Positions 48,656 to 59,935 of a DNA stretch of 64,000 nt are shown one piece after another. The stretch comes from Bretschneidera sinensis. Lineage: Eukaryota > Streptophyta > Magnoliopsida > Brassicales > Akaniaceae. How positions within the stretch are numbered: position 1 is the stretch's first letter; the number at the start of each line of letters is the position of its first letter. The translations under genes were made by a program, and so were the position numbers. The DNA lies in contig CM043705.1 of the NCBI GenBank assembly GCA_023935145.1, forward strand, positions 59,874,584 through 59,938,583, in the 5' to 3' direction. The notes below the pieces were generated by a model that saw only the letters and a list, made by a program, of their open reading frames with translations, did not search any database and was not told the origin of the DNA.

Positions 48656-50328
48656 CTACTTGAATTATTAAGTTGACGTCTCAACTCTTTTAGCTACAAA
48701 TTAATTATAATTAATTCTTTATACTTATTTTTTAACCAATATACTCAATGAAAACAAAAATAAAATTACCAAAAGAGCATCACATAACTCTCACGTGACA
48801 ACAAAGAGGAACTTAAAAGTTCTTTTTTCGCATTAATAATTCATATTCTAACAATAATATATTTTGAGATAATTTTATTGGTCTAATGTGTTACTTTCTG
48901 GTTTTTAATATGAAAAATTTGGATTCGGTCTTCATTCTTGTCAATGTACCAAAAAATAAATTAACCTTTAAAATTAATAAAGATATATTATTAAAAAGGA
49001 GCACACAAATACTCATAAAAATGTGCAACTAAACAATTTAGGGTCTCAAAATTACAGTTATAGTCATGCTGTATTTTAGTATTTCTCGAGTTTGAAACCT
49101 CTGTTTGGGTTTTAAATAGTGCTTTTTCGAAAGCACAACAACTAGTTAGTGAATTGTTTTGACTATTCTGATGTATAATAAACGAAGAAGGTTTTGCACA
49201 ATAGGAATTGTTGCTAGAGATAGGTAAGGCAGCATATGTTGTTGCTGCGTCTGACAACTCAAATGGAATTTTCTATTGATCGAAGCAGGAGTTAAATGGT
49301 CAAATGGCATTTGTAGGCAAGAATTTTCTCATCCTTGGGAGTTAATTGGGGTTAGATTTGACATGTGAAATTTTAAAAATAATGTGAGAGATATGTGATA
49401 TCTTTTTGATATTTTTTTTATTTGCGTTGAGTATATTAACCGAAAAATAAATATAAACATTTAATTACAATTTATTCATAGTTTAAGAATTTGAAACTCC
49501 AAATCAATAGTTCAGTTAATTAAATACAATAGGTTAATATTTTAAAAAACTTACGGTACAATAAACCCAAACGAGTACTGGTATAAGTTGTGTAACACCG
49601 TGAAAATGTGGATGGTTAATAGCGGAAAATTTCAAAGCAACTACATACTATAGGGATCCCAAATCAACAATATATTATACATTTTATTATAAAAAAAGAA
49701 AAAGTAATCTCTGTTTAAGTGTGAAAGACCCAGTACAGTACTACAGTCTTCATCTCTCTCTCACCGATATCAAAATATAAAGCCCAAATTTCTTTGTCCA
49801 TTGTCGTTGGTGCCTCCCCCTTCCCCACTATGGCAGCGTATCACTCCATCATTCACTAAGGCGGCTTGCTCTTTCCTTGACAAGGTAGCGCCGGATTACT
49901 TGCGGCAGCAGAAGCGACGACGACGTTCTCTTTTTTTGATTAACATATCGAATTGTATGTTTTTGGTTGGGAATTTGGGATCAGTAGTGTTGATGCTGAA
50001 AATCTGCTGCCAAGTTGGATGTCTGTTATTCGGCGGTCTACACAAAGAAAGAGGGGTGAACTAAAGAGTCATCAGAGGAAAGAGGGGTGGTGCCTCCGAG
50101 GACTCTCCGATGCCTTTGTGAGTGCAAGGTTTTGAGAAAATGGAGGGAGTTATGATATCTATGTTTTTGTGATGAGCTTGAATTGAATTAAGATCAACAT
50201 ACCTTGGGCTTTTTATACTGGTTCAGGGGCAAGTTGACCACATGCTCGAGACGGTGCAGTCTCTGAAATCTTGCTTCCATTTTTGCATGTGAGAAGTCTG
50301 TGAATGATGACGGCTTCGTCACCTACTC
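48656..50328. other. Unassigned intergenic DNA
   Basis: AT-rich and without recognisable elements to about 49700. 49740-50130 is richer in CT and GC (CATCTCTCTCTCACC leader-like stretch, short frames up to about 85 codons without an ATG I trust). It could be a decayed first exon of some gene, but nothing is recognisable. Confidence 0.5.
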
Positions 50329-50469
50329 GGCCATGTGTCGTTTGATCATTGGAGGGAGAGCTATCCACGCATCACCAGGCTACTAGAAAGTGTTTGTTAT
50401 TGATGCGACCACGTGTCATCTGGTCATTAGAGGGAGAGCTATCCACGTGTCACCAGGCTACTAGAGGGT
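50329..50469. repeat. Two-copy ~76-bp direct repeat
   Basis: Units at about 50329-50393 and 50405-50469 share GAGGGAGAGCTATCCACG and CACCAGGCTACTAGA. Confidence 0.75.
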
Positions 50470-50607
50470 GAACTATTCACTACATCAGAGGCCCCCCACT
50501 TCCCTAAGTAGATTTATGTGCTTGAGAAAGTATAATAGAGCTTCGTGGCGTTGGTTGCGTGCTTCCGTCTGTGAAGCCTAAGGCTAAGCATATGGACCTC
50601 AATCAAA

Positions 50608-51030
50608 ATGCTCGGTCTTGGAGATGTGAGATCGAGCATTCGAGCAGCAGTTAAGATGCTCGACCTTGGAGACATGGGATCGAGCATTCGAGCAGCAGTC
50701 AAAATGCTCGGCCTCGGGGATATTTTTGGAATATGGGACCGAGCATATGAGGCTTAGTTAAAATGCTCGGCCTTGAAGATTTTTTGGAGATATGGGACCG
50801 AGCATATGAGGCTCAGTCAAAATGCTCGGCCTTCGAGATTTTTTATAGACGTGGACCGAGCATATGAGACTCAGTCAAAATGCTTGGTCTTGGAGATTTT
50901 TTGGAGACGTGAGATAAAGCATATGAGGCTAAATCAAAATGCTCTGCCTTGGAGATTTTCTGGAGACATGGGACCGAGCATATGAAGCTTAGTCAAAATG
51001 CTCGGCCTTGGAGATTTTCTAGAGATGTGG
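50608..51030. repeat. Eight-copy 48/59-bp tandem repeat with internal hairpin
   Basis: Units start with ATGCTCGG(C/T)C at 50608, 50656, 50704, 50763, 50822, 50880, 50939 and 50998. The first two are 48 bp, the rest 58-59 bp. Most units also end with (G/A)CCGAGCAT, so each can form a stem from ATGCTCGG and CCGAGCAT. Confidence 0.9.
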
Positions 51031-51899
51031 TGTATTACCCGTGTTCTTAAAGTAAGGGTAAAGAAGTAATTTGATAGATATTACATGGAATTAAAATAAT
51101 ATATATACATGAAAAATTTACTATTGAATGAAATAATTCTTTTGAAAAAAAAAACATGTAGCTGTTGTAGTTACAAAGAAAGAAAAAGAAAAAGGAAAAA
51201 AAGGGACGACACTTGAACGCCCAGGTGTTGTCTCCACATGCATGAACTTTGCATGCAAGACACGTGGGAGGGAACAAAATGTGCTGAAACGGTGGGTAGT
51301 TTTAATATTAAAAGTTAGTTTTTTTTATTTTGTTTTATTTTTCTTACCAAATCCCGTTTGGTTTTCTTCTTTCTTCAATTCAAATTTCTTAGCAAAAAGT
51401 TATAAAGAAAATTTCTCCAATATTAGAGATAGTACAATCATCCAAATTACAATAGCAAGATGTCATCACATTTAAGGTATTGGTGATCAGCAATATCAAG
51501 AAATTACTGAAAAGAACAAGAAAGGCAAAGATGTGATCCACGGGTAGCTTTAAGTGCTATGTGGTGAGTTAGATTTACTTTTAGTAATCGAAACCAATAA
51601 AAATATGAAATTATGATATTTGAATAAATGGGTGAATTATAATGATTTAAGAATACATTTTCTGTTATATATGAAAATTGATTGATTTATTGATTAGGAA
51701 TTGGAAAGTGTGTTGAATATTAATTATATGAGAATTTATATTCTAGATAGGATGGATGAATGAAAAATATGCTGAGAAGTTTTATGAAGTTTCTGAAAAA
51801 TATGATTGAAAAGTGGATATGATATATGATGAGATGATTTAATGAATATGATAAAAATAATGAGAAAGAACAGGATAGCTAAATTGAACACTTGAATGT
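51031..51899. other. Unassigned AT-rich DNA
   Basis: No gene seen. The stretch near 51220-51300 has an LTR-like look, but no ends were found. Confidence 0.4.
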
Positions 51900-52133
51900 A
51901 TGCTTGTTTTCATATTATCGCTCATATGCATGAAATAAAAGACCGGGAAGGCAGTTGATCTTCTTGTTTTCATATTATTGCTCATATACATAAAATAAAA
52001 GACTGGGAAGGCAGCCGGTCTAGCTGAAAATAAAAGACCGGGAAGGCATCCGATCTAGCTGAAAATAAAAGACCGAGAAGAAAGTCAGTCTAGTTGAAAA
52101 TAAAAGACTGAGAAGGCAGCCGGTCTAGCCGAA
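51900..52133. repeat. 60-bp and 35-bp tandem repeats next to the inverted array
   Basis: Two ~60-bp units (51901 and 51961) are followed by three ~35-bp units built on AAATAAAAGACCGGGAAGGCAG(C)CGGTCTAGCTG. The GACCGG...CCGGTC core can pair. The last unit abuts TBL exon-4 sequence at 52134. Confidence 0.85.
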
Positions 52134-53134
52134 TTGAATAACATCCCATTTGTAAGGTTAATTTTTTTAAAATTTTTTTTAGATTAGAAATATCACATAA
52201 AAGCAAGGTTTTTAATTTTGATTTCAACAAAGATTTCAAGAGTAAAAGAAACATGGAAGAACAGGTGAAAATTTTGTTTTCAGTTTGAAATTGTCAAAGG
52301 GAAAAAATTCCATCATCAAGAATTAATTCTTTCAATTGCCGACAATTGACAAAAAAATTCCTTGAAATATTACCTATCCAATCGTGGAAATTGAAATAAT
52401 TTTCGAAATATCACACATATTCTGAATTTTATTGGAAAATCTAGTGATATTTGGTAAAACGATATGAAATGGTCCAGATGCGTGGAAATTTGAAATTTCA
52501 TCGAGACTGTGATCCTTGTATGCAAGGTCAGAGTGAACAAATCATAAATCATGTGGCGAACCAATGTAATGGAAAAGATCCTCGGATATATATAAGGTCC
52601 TATAAAGCTAAAAGTAACTTCAACTAATATTTTTGAAGGATAGACACCTGAGATTACAGTTAAGGGAAATCAGCTGTCTTTTTTTAATAGAATTCAATCT
52701 ACGAACACAAACATATGAAGTGGGAAAAAGAAATAGGTATATATATGATTGATTGCACTTGTCAGTTAAAAAAATTCTCAATATTTAGAGACACAAATTA
52801 AGTGTTAATGAAAAACTTACGGTGTTTTGGATCCACTCTGAAGCTACCAATGCCATGTATTGAATATCAATGCATCAATTCCCTTCCATATTTCTCCATC
52901 GTTAATGGAATTATGTTTTAGAATTCGCCGACCTTTCTCCCTAACAACGTCAACTAGCAACGCATTGCGGGAGAACATTAACGAAATATTGTAGCTCTAC
53001 AAAAAGAAAAATGAAATTGAAGTGCAATATGATGTTTTAGTAATCGTAACAATTTAGTAAATGAGTGGTTAGTGGTTTTATTCTCCACTACATGAATTAA
53101 GAGTATCATAGATAGATTTTTTTATTAAAAAAAT

Positions 53135-54202
53135 TGTTGGAAATCACCTTGACAAGATGCCCAGGTGGTGATCTTCCAAACACCCAAGTCTAGAATGACT
53201 TGTAGAAAGAATTTCAGCAATCGAACACAACAACAGAAAATCAAAGAAAGAAAGAAGACATGCAATTTGTTATCGAGGTTCGGCAATGTGCCTACGTCCC
53301 CATGAGTTCCTTCGAACTCTCTGCACTATCTCAAATGGTTCTCACAAGTTACAGCAATCCCCTTCAAGAAGCTCAAGTTCTTGAAGAAACCAAGAAGAGA
53401 AGAAAGAAGATTACAATGCTCTCTCTCTATACTACTCTCTCTTGTTTACAACCAGCCTCACTATAAAGAGTCCCTCTTGTGTTTATATCTCTCACACAAT
53501 TCTCTCTTGTATTTACAATTGATCTCACAAACTTGTGTGTTTCTCCTCTCATAAAAATGAGGCTTGAGAACCCCTTTTATAGCCTTTCACTTCTTGGACA
53601 TTCTTGTGAATCAATTTCCACCCTTTGATCATGATCTCCACTTAATCATAGCCCTTCATCACTTCCCAAGTGGTACTGTGCATTTTAATCTTGCACTCAC
53701 ACACTTAAAAGGGTCTTAAAACAGGCTGTCCATGTGTGCAGCCCTTTGCCTAGCGTCTAGGCGCTCAACAGGGGGCGCCATGGTGCTGGGCAGGGCACCT
53801 TTGCACACCTTCTGGATGCCATGGTGCTGGTGCTGGGCACCATGGCGCTGATGCGGTCCTTCAGCACATCATTCTGGATGCCATGGTTCTGGTGTTGGGT
53901 GCCATTGCACTGATGCGGTCCTTCAGCACATCATTCTGGATGCCATGGTGCTGTTGCTGGGCGCCATGGTGCTGTTGCTGGGCGCCATGGCGCATGCTGA
54001 TGCTGCTGCTGTGCGCACACTTCCCTGATTGTGTGCAGAAGTGCGCACACTAGTGCGCATGGCCTTCCCTTGCTCCAAATTGATGCACACACATGTGTGC
54101 AGTCTTTTAACTTGCTAAAATCTGATACTCCACCTTTGGTTTGGACTTTAACCATTTTTAAACCATGGTTGGACCTGTTTGAACCTTAGACAAATAACAA
54201 CA
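53135..54202 (-). repeat. Copia B 3' LTR (left)
   Basis: 1068 bp. It contains three ~62-bp tandem units starting TCTGGATGCC at 53811, 53873 and 53935, rich in CCATGG and GCGCC. Confidence 0.9.
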
Positions 54203-54214
54203 ATCTCTACCTTT
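54203..54214 (-). other. Copia B polypurine tract
   Basis: Minus strand AAAGGTAGAGAT, next to the 3' LTR start. Confidence 0.6.
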
Positions 54215-54285
54215 GTCTAAGTGTTCCAAAAACCTGAACCATTGTGCAGAAAGCTTTGGGATCCAAACTCATCTTGAGTCACCAA

Positions 54286-54772
54286 TTAACCAACTCCAAT
54301 CCTAAGTAATTCAAGGCAATTATTGAACTTACTTAGAGGTAGAACTTTAGTACCCAAGTCCGTAGGATTTTCTTCTGTGGCAACCTTGTCAACATGAATG
54401 CATTCTTTCGTACCATTTTCCGGAATGTAATGATACCGAACATCCATATGCTTCATCCCCTCATGGAACACCAGATTCCTCCACAAGTGTCACGCACTTT
54501 GGCTATCCAAAGATACCACCACTTGCTCTTTTAGGACCTCCCACTCGTCCAACAACCCTTTGCACCCCATAGCCTCATTTATGGCTTCCGTAGCCGCTAT
54601 GCATTCTGCCCTGGTTGTTATGAGTGCTACCACCGGCTGCCACTGAGCCTTCAAATACCTCAGCAACCTATTCATCCTAAGCCAATGCTTCTTTTCGGAA
54701 TTACTCACAAATTTACTGAGAACACCCATTGCCCAAGAAACCCTCAACCGGTTTCTTTCCTTTTCTTGGATT
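54286..54772 (-). pseudogene. Copia B RNase H remnant
   Basis: LLRYLKAQWQPVVALITTRAECIAATEA is a shortened version of the usual path through SDADYAG and LSTTEAEY, so the first catalytic region is deleted. VSLDSQSA and HMDVRYHYI..ENPTDLGTK follow after stops. Not functional. Confidence 0.75.
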
Positions 54773-55369
54773 CTACACATCCCAAGGATCTTTTGTGTAA
54801 GGCTGAGACCTCTCAAACTCTTCACTGAGTTGAGATGTAAACCTTTTAATCCTCTTCCTACTGTTCCAAACCAACAGCCCATCAATGACATAGGTGAGGA
54901 TACTCACCATCTTCTCCACCTTGTGTCCAGGTGAAAAAGTTTCTGTGAAACCTATATCTTCTCTTCTTGTGAACCCATTCGCCACCATCCTAGCTTTGTT
55001 TGGGACTTCATCCCCTGGAGTATTTCCTTCTTTGATCTTGTAGAGCCATCTACAATCCACCACTCTCTATTTTTCTAGTTTGGGCACCAGCTCCCAAGAG
55101 TTGATCTTCATCAAAGAGTCCATTTCTTCCTCCATAGCCAGCTGCCACTTTGACGAATCCTTACACTCCATGGCATCCATGTAAGTTTCTAGTTCAACCT
55201 CTCCTTCTATCCAATGAGCTGCTACATTGGCATCTGGAAACCCATATCTCAAGGGTGGTCTAACCACTCTCCTTTTTCGGTCTCTTGTGAGCTGGTAGTC
55301 ATTTACTGCATTAACCTCTTCTTGTTCAGCCTCTTCTTGAGTTTCTTGAGCTTCTTGGCCTTTATCCAA
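54773..55369 (-). pseudogene. Copia B reverse transcriptase, core deleted
   Basis: N-terminal motifs (WQLAMEEEMDSL, WLYKIKEG, KARMVANGF, ETFSPGHKVEKM) lead straight into TYVIDGLLV. The MDVKTAFLNG to ALYGLKQ segment is missing, and the second half of the catalytic pair reads ID in place of DD. A stop lies at about 55064. Confidence 0.82.
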
Positions 55370-55393
55370 GGGCTCTACCTGGTCCGAACCCTC

Positions 55394-55798
55394 TTACCTC
55401 CTCTGCTCTACCTGAACCGAGTTCTCCTTGATGCGATGCTCCACAACTTCTGGTTTGGTTTGCTCACTAGCCCCTGCAGGGTTAGTTTTCTCCAAGTAGA
55501 GAAATAATAATTCATTAAAAATAACATCCCTACTTATAATCAGTTTCATGCCCTTATTTTCTAAGGACCACAACCTATATCCCTTAACCCCATCACCATA
55601 TCCTAGAAATACACATTTTCTAGATCTTGGGCTAAGTTTATCCTCCTTTTGATGTGCATATGCAGCACAACCAAAAGTCCTAAGGTTGTTTAATACAGGG
55701 GGTTTTCCATTCCACATCTCCATGGGAGTCTTGAGCTCTAAAGCTCTAGAGGGTGATCTATTTATCAAGTATGCAGCTATAGCCACAGCTTCTCCCAA
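55394..55798 (-). pseudogene. Copia B integrase C-terminal region
   Basis: Open segment with AAYLINRSPSRALELKTPMEMW, FGCAAYAHQ and SPRSRKCVFLGYGDG. It continues the integrase of 55777-56517 in another frame. Confidence 0.82.
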
Positions 55799-56825
55799 AA
55801 ATATTTTGGTAAACCGGATTCATTTAACATGCACCTAACCTTTTCTATAAGGGTCTTATTCATCCACTCAGCAACTCCACTTTGCTGAGGGGTTTCCACA
55901 ACCATCCTATGTCTTAGAATCCCATTTAATCTACAGAATTGATCAAGTTCTTGGTTAAAAATTTCTAAGCCATTATCAGTTCTTATCCCCTTAACCACTC
56001 TACCCATTTGAGTCTCAACCAGCCCTTTCCACACCAGTAACTTATTCAAGGCATCTGATTTATTTCTAAGCAAATAAACCCACACTCTTCTTGAATAATC
56101 ATCAATTAAAGACAGAAAGTAAAAGTTACCTCCCTGTGTTGGTGTCCTTGCTAGTCCCCAAAGGTCCGCATGAATGTAGTCAAGAATCCCCTTAGATTTG
56201 TGCACTCTGGTGTTGAAGTTGACCCGGTGTTGCTTCCCAAGAATGCAACTTTCACAGAAATCAAGTTCCTCTACTTTGTCTCCACCAAGTAAGCCATCAT
56301 TGCTGAGAACTTGCAGGCCCTCTTCGCTCATATGTCCCAAGCGAGTATGCCAAAGGGCTGCCTTATCCATCTCAGCCATCAAGCTTGCTGCTTGATCATT
56401 GATTTTTGTCTCTCCGATCATCTCATACAATCCAATTTTTCTTGCTACCTTGATCACTACCAAAGATCCCTTGGCCACCTTGATCTTTCCTCCTTCTATC
56501 TTGCATGTGTACCCCATGGAATCCAGCTGCCCAATGAGATCAAATTCCTCCTCAAATCTGGGAGATACCTCACATTTTCCAGCAGCCTTGTGACTCCATC
56601 AAACATCCTCACCTGGATGTCTCCAATCCCTCTCACTTGGCAAGAATTGTCATTCCCCAAGAAGACCCTTCCATCATTGATCTCCTTGAAATTTTTGAAC
56701 CATTCCTTGTGAGGGCACATATGATAAGTGCACCCGGTATCAAGAATCCATTTCCCGCTGCCTTCTTGCCCCCTGCTCATATCCAAGCACACAACAAGAA
56801 CATCATCACCTTGCTGTTCTTCCAT
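55777..56825 (-). pseudogene. Copia B protease and integrase
   Basis: Protease active site WILDTGCTYHMCPHKEW at about 56760-56710, with the DTG intact. After a frameshift near 56500 the integrase is open: HHCC (LWHTRLGHMSEEGL...CESCILGKQH), first Asp in HADLWG, second in RTDNGLE, Glu in GVAEWMNKTL. The frame breaks at about 55790 (KYFWEKLWL). Confidence 0.85.
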
Positions 56826-56906
56826 GCCAACCGAAGCCTCTCCATTGTTGGTATGGCTTCTCCTCTCATCCCATAACCTCTTCTTGCAATCTTTCTTGAA
56901 ATGGCC

Positions 56907-57635
56907 CTATTTGTTGCAGTAGAAGCATCTCCTTCCTTCTCCAAGTCTTGTCTTGGAATGAGATCTCCCATGGCTCTCTCCTCTACCTTTGTCCCGGTAG
57001 TAGCCATTGTTGCTGCCATTCCGAGTTGCTGACCTTCCTCTTACGAACAGCCCATCACCACTTGATGTCTCCTTCATCTTGGCTTTGAAATCATGTGCCT
57101 TTATGGCATTGATCACAATCTCCACTGTTAAAGTATCCCTTCCATACTCAATAGCATTAATCAAATTATCAAAGCAAGCAGGAAGAGAATTTAACAAAAT
57201 GACAGCCAATTGTTCATCCGGAAAAATAATGGTACAACTATTCAAATCTTGAACTAGCTTATTAAAGACAACAAGATTATCTTGCAACTCTTTACTAGGA
57301 TCCGTTTTAAAAGCAAAGATTCTTTTAAGAAGATAAATCTTGTTAGGAAGAGTTTTGATAAGAAACAACTCATCTAGTTTCTTCCATATGACAGCCGGAT
57401 CCTCCGAGTCTCCGCACTCCCTTGTGACACTATCCGACATGTGTAAGAAAATGGTGCTGTAAGCCATCTTCTTCATCTCGATCCACTGGTCCTCCGTGAC
57501 ACTTACTGGAAAAGCATCATCTTCTCCAATATCCAAGTCCACTTTCTATTGCATTAGAACTGCCTTGATCTTCCGCTTCCAAAGGGCAAAGTCTCCCTTT
57601 CCATCAAACTTCTCTACACAGAAATTTGAAGCCAT
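56907..57635 (-). pseudogene. Copia B gag
   Basis: Starts at ATG 57635 (MASNFCVEKFDGKGDF). A TAG at about 57545 interrupts it, then it is open from 57542. The zinc knuckle CFYCNK-stop-GHFKKDC is broken by a TAG near 56910. It is close to Copia A gag. Confidence 0.85.
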
Positions 57636-57883
57636 CGTTTGCGGACAAGATCCCAGATTTATGCACTACCCACAAATGCTTTCTTCAACCTCAAGAACAC
57701 AGATCGAAGATGGATCTTAACACCGTTCTTGAATCAACCTTCAAGAACACAACCGGATCTTGATCTTTACACCGTTCTTGAATCACCTAAGAAGTTGATC
57801 TTTGATTCTTGGAGTCTTGGCTCCGTCACCTTCTACTTCTTGCTCCGATAACCAGCTGTGCAACTCTGATACCATTGTCCAAA

Positions 57884-57895
57884 GCTCTGATACCA
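57884..57895 (-). other. Copia B primer-binding site
   Basis: Minus strand TGGTATCAGAGC, the Met-tRNA complement, directly after the 5' LTR. A second PBS-like copy (TGGTATCAGAGTT) follows about 22 bp on. Confidence 0.8.
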
Positions 57896-57896
57896 C

Positions 57897-58949
57897 TATT
57901 GGAAATCACCTTGACAAGATGCCCAGGCGGTGATCTTCCAAACACCCAAGTCTAGAATGACTTGTAGAAAGAATTTCAGCAATCGAACACGACAACAGAA
58001 AATCAAAGAAAGAAAGAAGACAAGCAATTTGTTATCGAGGTTCGGCAATGTGCCTACGTCCCCGTGAGTTCCTCCGAACTCTCTGCACTATCCCAAATGG
58101 TTCTTACAAGTTACAGCAATCCCCTTCAAGAAGTTCAAGTTCTTGAAGAAACCAAGAAGAGAAGAAAGAAGATTACAATGCTCTTTCTCTATACTACTCT
58201 CTCTTGTTTACAACTAGCCTCACTACAAAGAGTCCCTCTTGTGTTTATGTCTCACACAATTCTCTCTTGTATTTACAATTGATCTCACAATGTCACAAAC
58301 TTGTGTGTTTCTCCTCTCATAAAAATGAGGCTTGAGAACCCCTTTTATAGCCTTTCACTTCTTGGACATTCCTGTGAATCAATTTCCACCCTTTGATCAT
58401 GATCTCCACTTAATCATAGCCCTTCATCACTTCCCAAGTGGTGCTGTGCGTTTTAACCTTGCACTCACACATTTAAAAGGGTCTTAAAACAGGCTGTCCA
58501 TGTGTGCAGTCCTTTGCCTAGCGCCTAGGTGCTCAACAGGGGGCGCCATGGTGCTGGGCAGGGCACCTTTGCACACCTTCTGGATGCCATGGTGGTGGTG
58601 CTGGGCGCCATGGCGCTGATGCGGTCCTTCGGCACATCATTCTGGATGCCATGGTGCTGGTGCTTGGTGCCATGGCGCTGATGCGGTCCTTCAGCACATC
58701 ATTCTGGACGCCATGGTGCTGGTGCTGGGCGCCATGGCGCATGCTGATGCTGCTGCTGTGCGCACACTTCCCTGATTGTGTGCAAAAGTGCACACACTAG
58801 TGCGCATGGCCTTCCCTTGCTCCAACTTGATGCACACACATGTGTGCAGTCTTCTAACTTGCTGAACTCTGATACTCAACCTTTCGTTTGGACTTTAACC
58901 ATTTCTAAACCATGGTTGGACCTGTTTGAACCTTACACAAATAACAACA
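57897..58949 (-). repeat. Copia B 5' LTR (right)
   Basis: 1053 bp. Three ~62-bp units at 58579, 58641 and 58703 match the other LTR. Confidence 0.9.
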
Positions 58950-59935
58950 AAAATGGTTTATGAGATTAACTCATCATTGGATGAATGTCACAACATCCAT
59001 AATATTGACGTGACTCATTCAAATGATGCATTGAAATCTAAATATTCTCCCCAATTATTGAAGGGGATCTCTGAATTATTTTGATGACGAACTTTCTTCT
59101 TCTTCGCACTGCTTCTCTCTTTTTTTTTAAAAAAAAAATATTACAGTAACAAGAAAAGCGTAGTGTTCATCACAGAAGTTTAAACGAATACCAAATTTAA
59201 CCCAAGATAATTTAGACAAAGTAATTCAAAGGAAAAAGAAAATTCTCTTACCGGGAAGCTAAATGTGGAGAGACCTCTTTTCCTTGTTAAGATATATTTA
59301 GCATGTGGTTCTGCTGTATGAAGCATGCGAGTGACTGCCATTGATTAAGACCCATTGAATCCCCAATAAACATGATCCGTTTTCCTTTAAATCTCCTCAA
59401 GAAATATTTCCCGTTAAATCTGTCTATATATACAAATTGTCTTATAAATCATGCAATTAATTATTAAATTAGTAAATGACTTTTGAGAGGAAAATTAAGG
59501 TTGGAAAATATGTACGTACTTTGGTAACATGCATGAATTGGGCTTCCATCTGTACTTAAGATAATCTTTGTATGGTCAACCATTTTTATGGCAATCAAAT
59601 TGTTTTTTTATAAAAGGGCAACTTTCTGAGCTGTAAAAAGGGTAAGAAGACGTAGTATCATTGTGATAATCCCAACTCACCTCAAAATAATTACAATAAT
59701 CAGTCGTTTCATATCTATATACTTCATAGCGGTGTTTTTTATTTCAAAGGGTTACTTATATTTCGTACTTACGACAATCATAAACTTTCCAGTAGCCTTT
59801 CTTACATGGATAGCAAGGGTCGTCAGGTTTAAATTTGATCCCGTATTTCTTCCACAATTCTGTGACTTCCTGTTTTCCCCCAAAAAATAGAAAAGCTATA
59901 GCACCAGCAACCAATATAGGAAGCCAAGCACCCAT

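Larger units (their letters stand above)
53135..58949 (-). mobile_element. Copia B, complete LTR retrotransposon in M2 intron 2
   Basis: LTRs at 53135-54202 and 57897-58949, with 5-bp target duplication AAAAT (53130-53134 and 58950-58954). Minus-strand order from right to left: 5' LTR, primer site, gag, protease, integrase, RT, RNase H, PPT, 3' LTR. The RT is internally deleted and the YVDD box reads YVID, so the element is defective although structurally complete. The inner edge of the 5' LTR reads TA where the 3' LTR reads TG (plus-strand view). Confidence 0.93.
52134..59935 (-). pseudogene. TBL: TBL pseudogene M2, split by Copia B
   Basis: Minus-strand order: exon 1 59935-59520, exon 2 59419-59252 (168 nt), exon 3 52996-52821, and only the first ~16 nt of exon 4 (52149-52134); exon 5 is gone. 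Lesions: exon 1 has C57 to Tyr, stop at codon 60 (TAA, 59758-59756) and stop at codon 64. Exon 2 has the same 4-bp deletion as copy 6. Exon 3 has W247 to TAG. The exon-4 acceptor is CAA instead of CAG. Intron 2 contains the 5.8-kb Copia B. The GDS codons survive. It clearly makes no enzyme. Confidence 0.92.

Noticed and set aside
49801..50064. Possible small gene of about 87 codons
   Set aside because: It depends on a TTG start and has no recognisable domain; kept only as a possible decayed exon.
50608..52133. CRISPR-like array
   Set aside because: Units are contiguous variants without unique spacers, in plant nuclear DNA.
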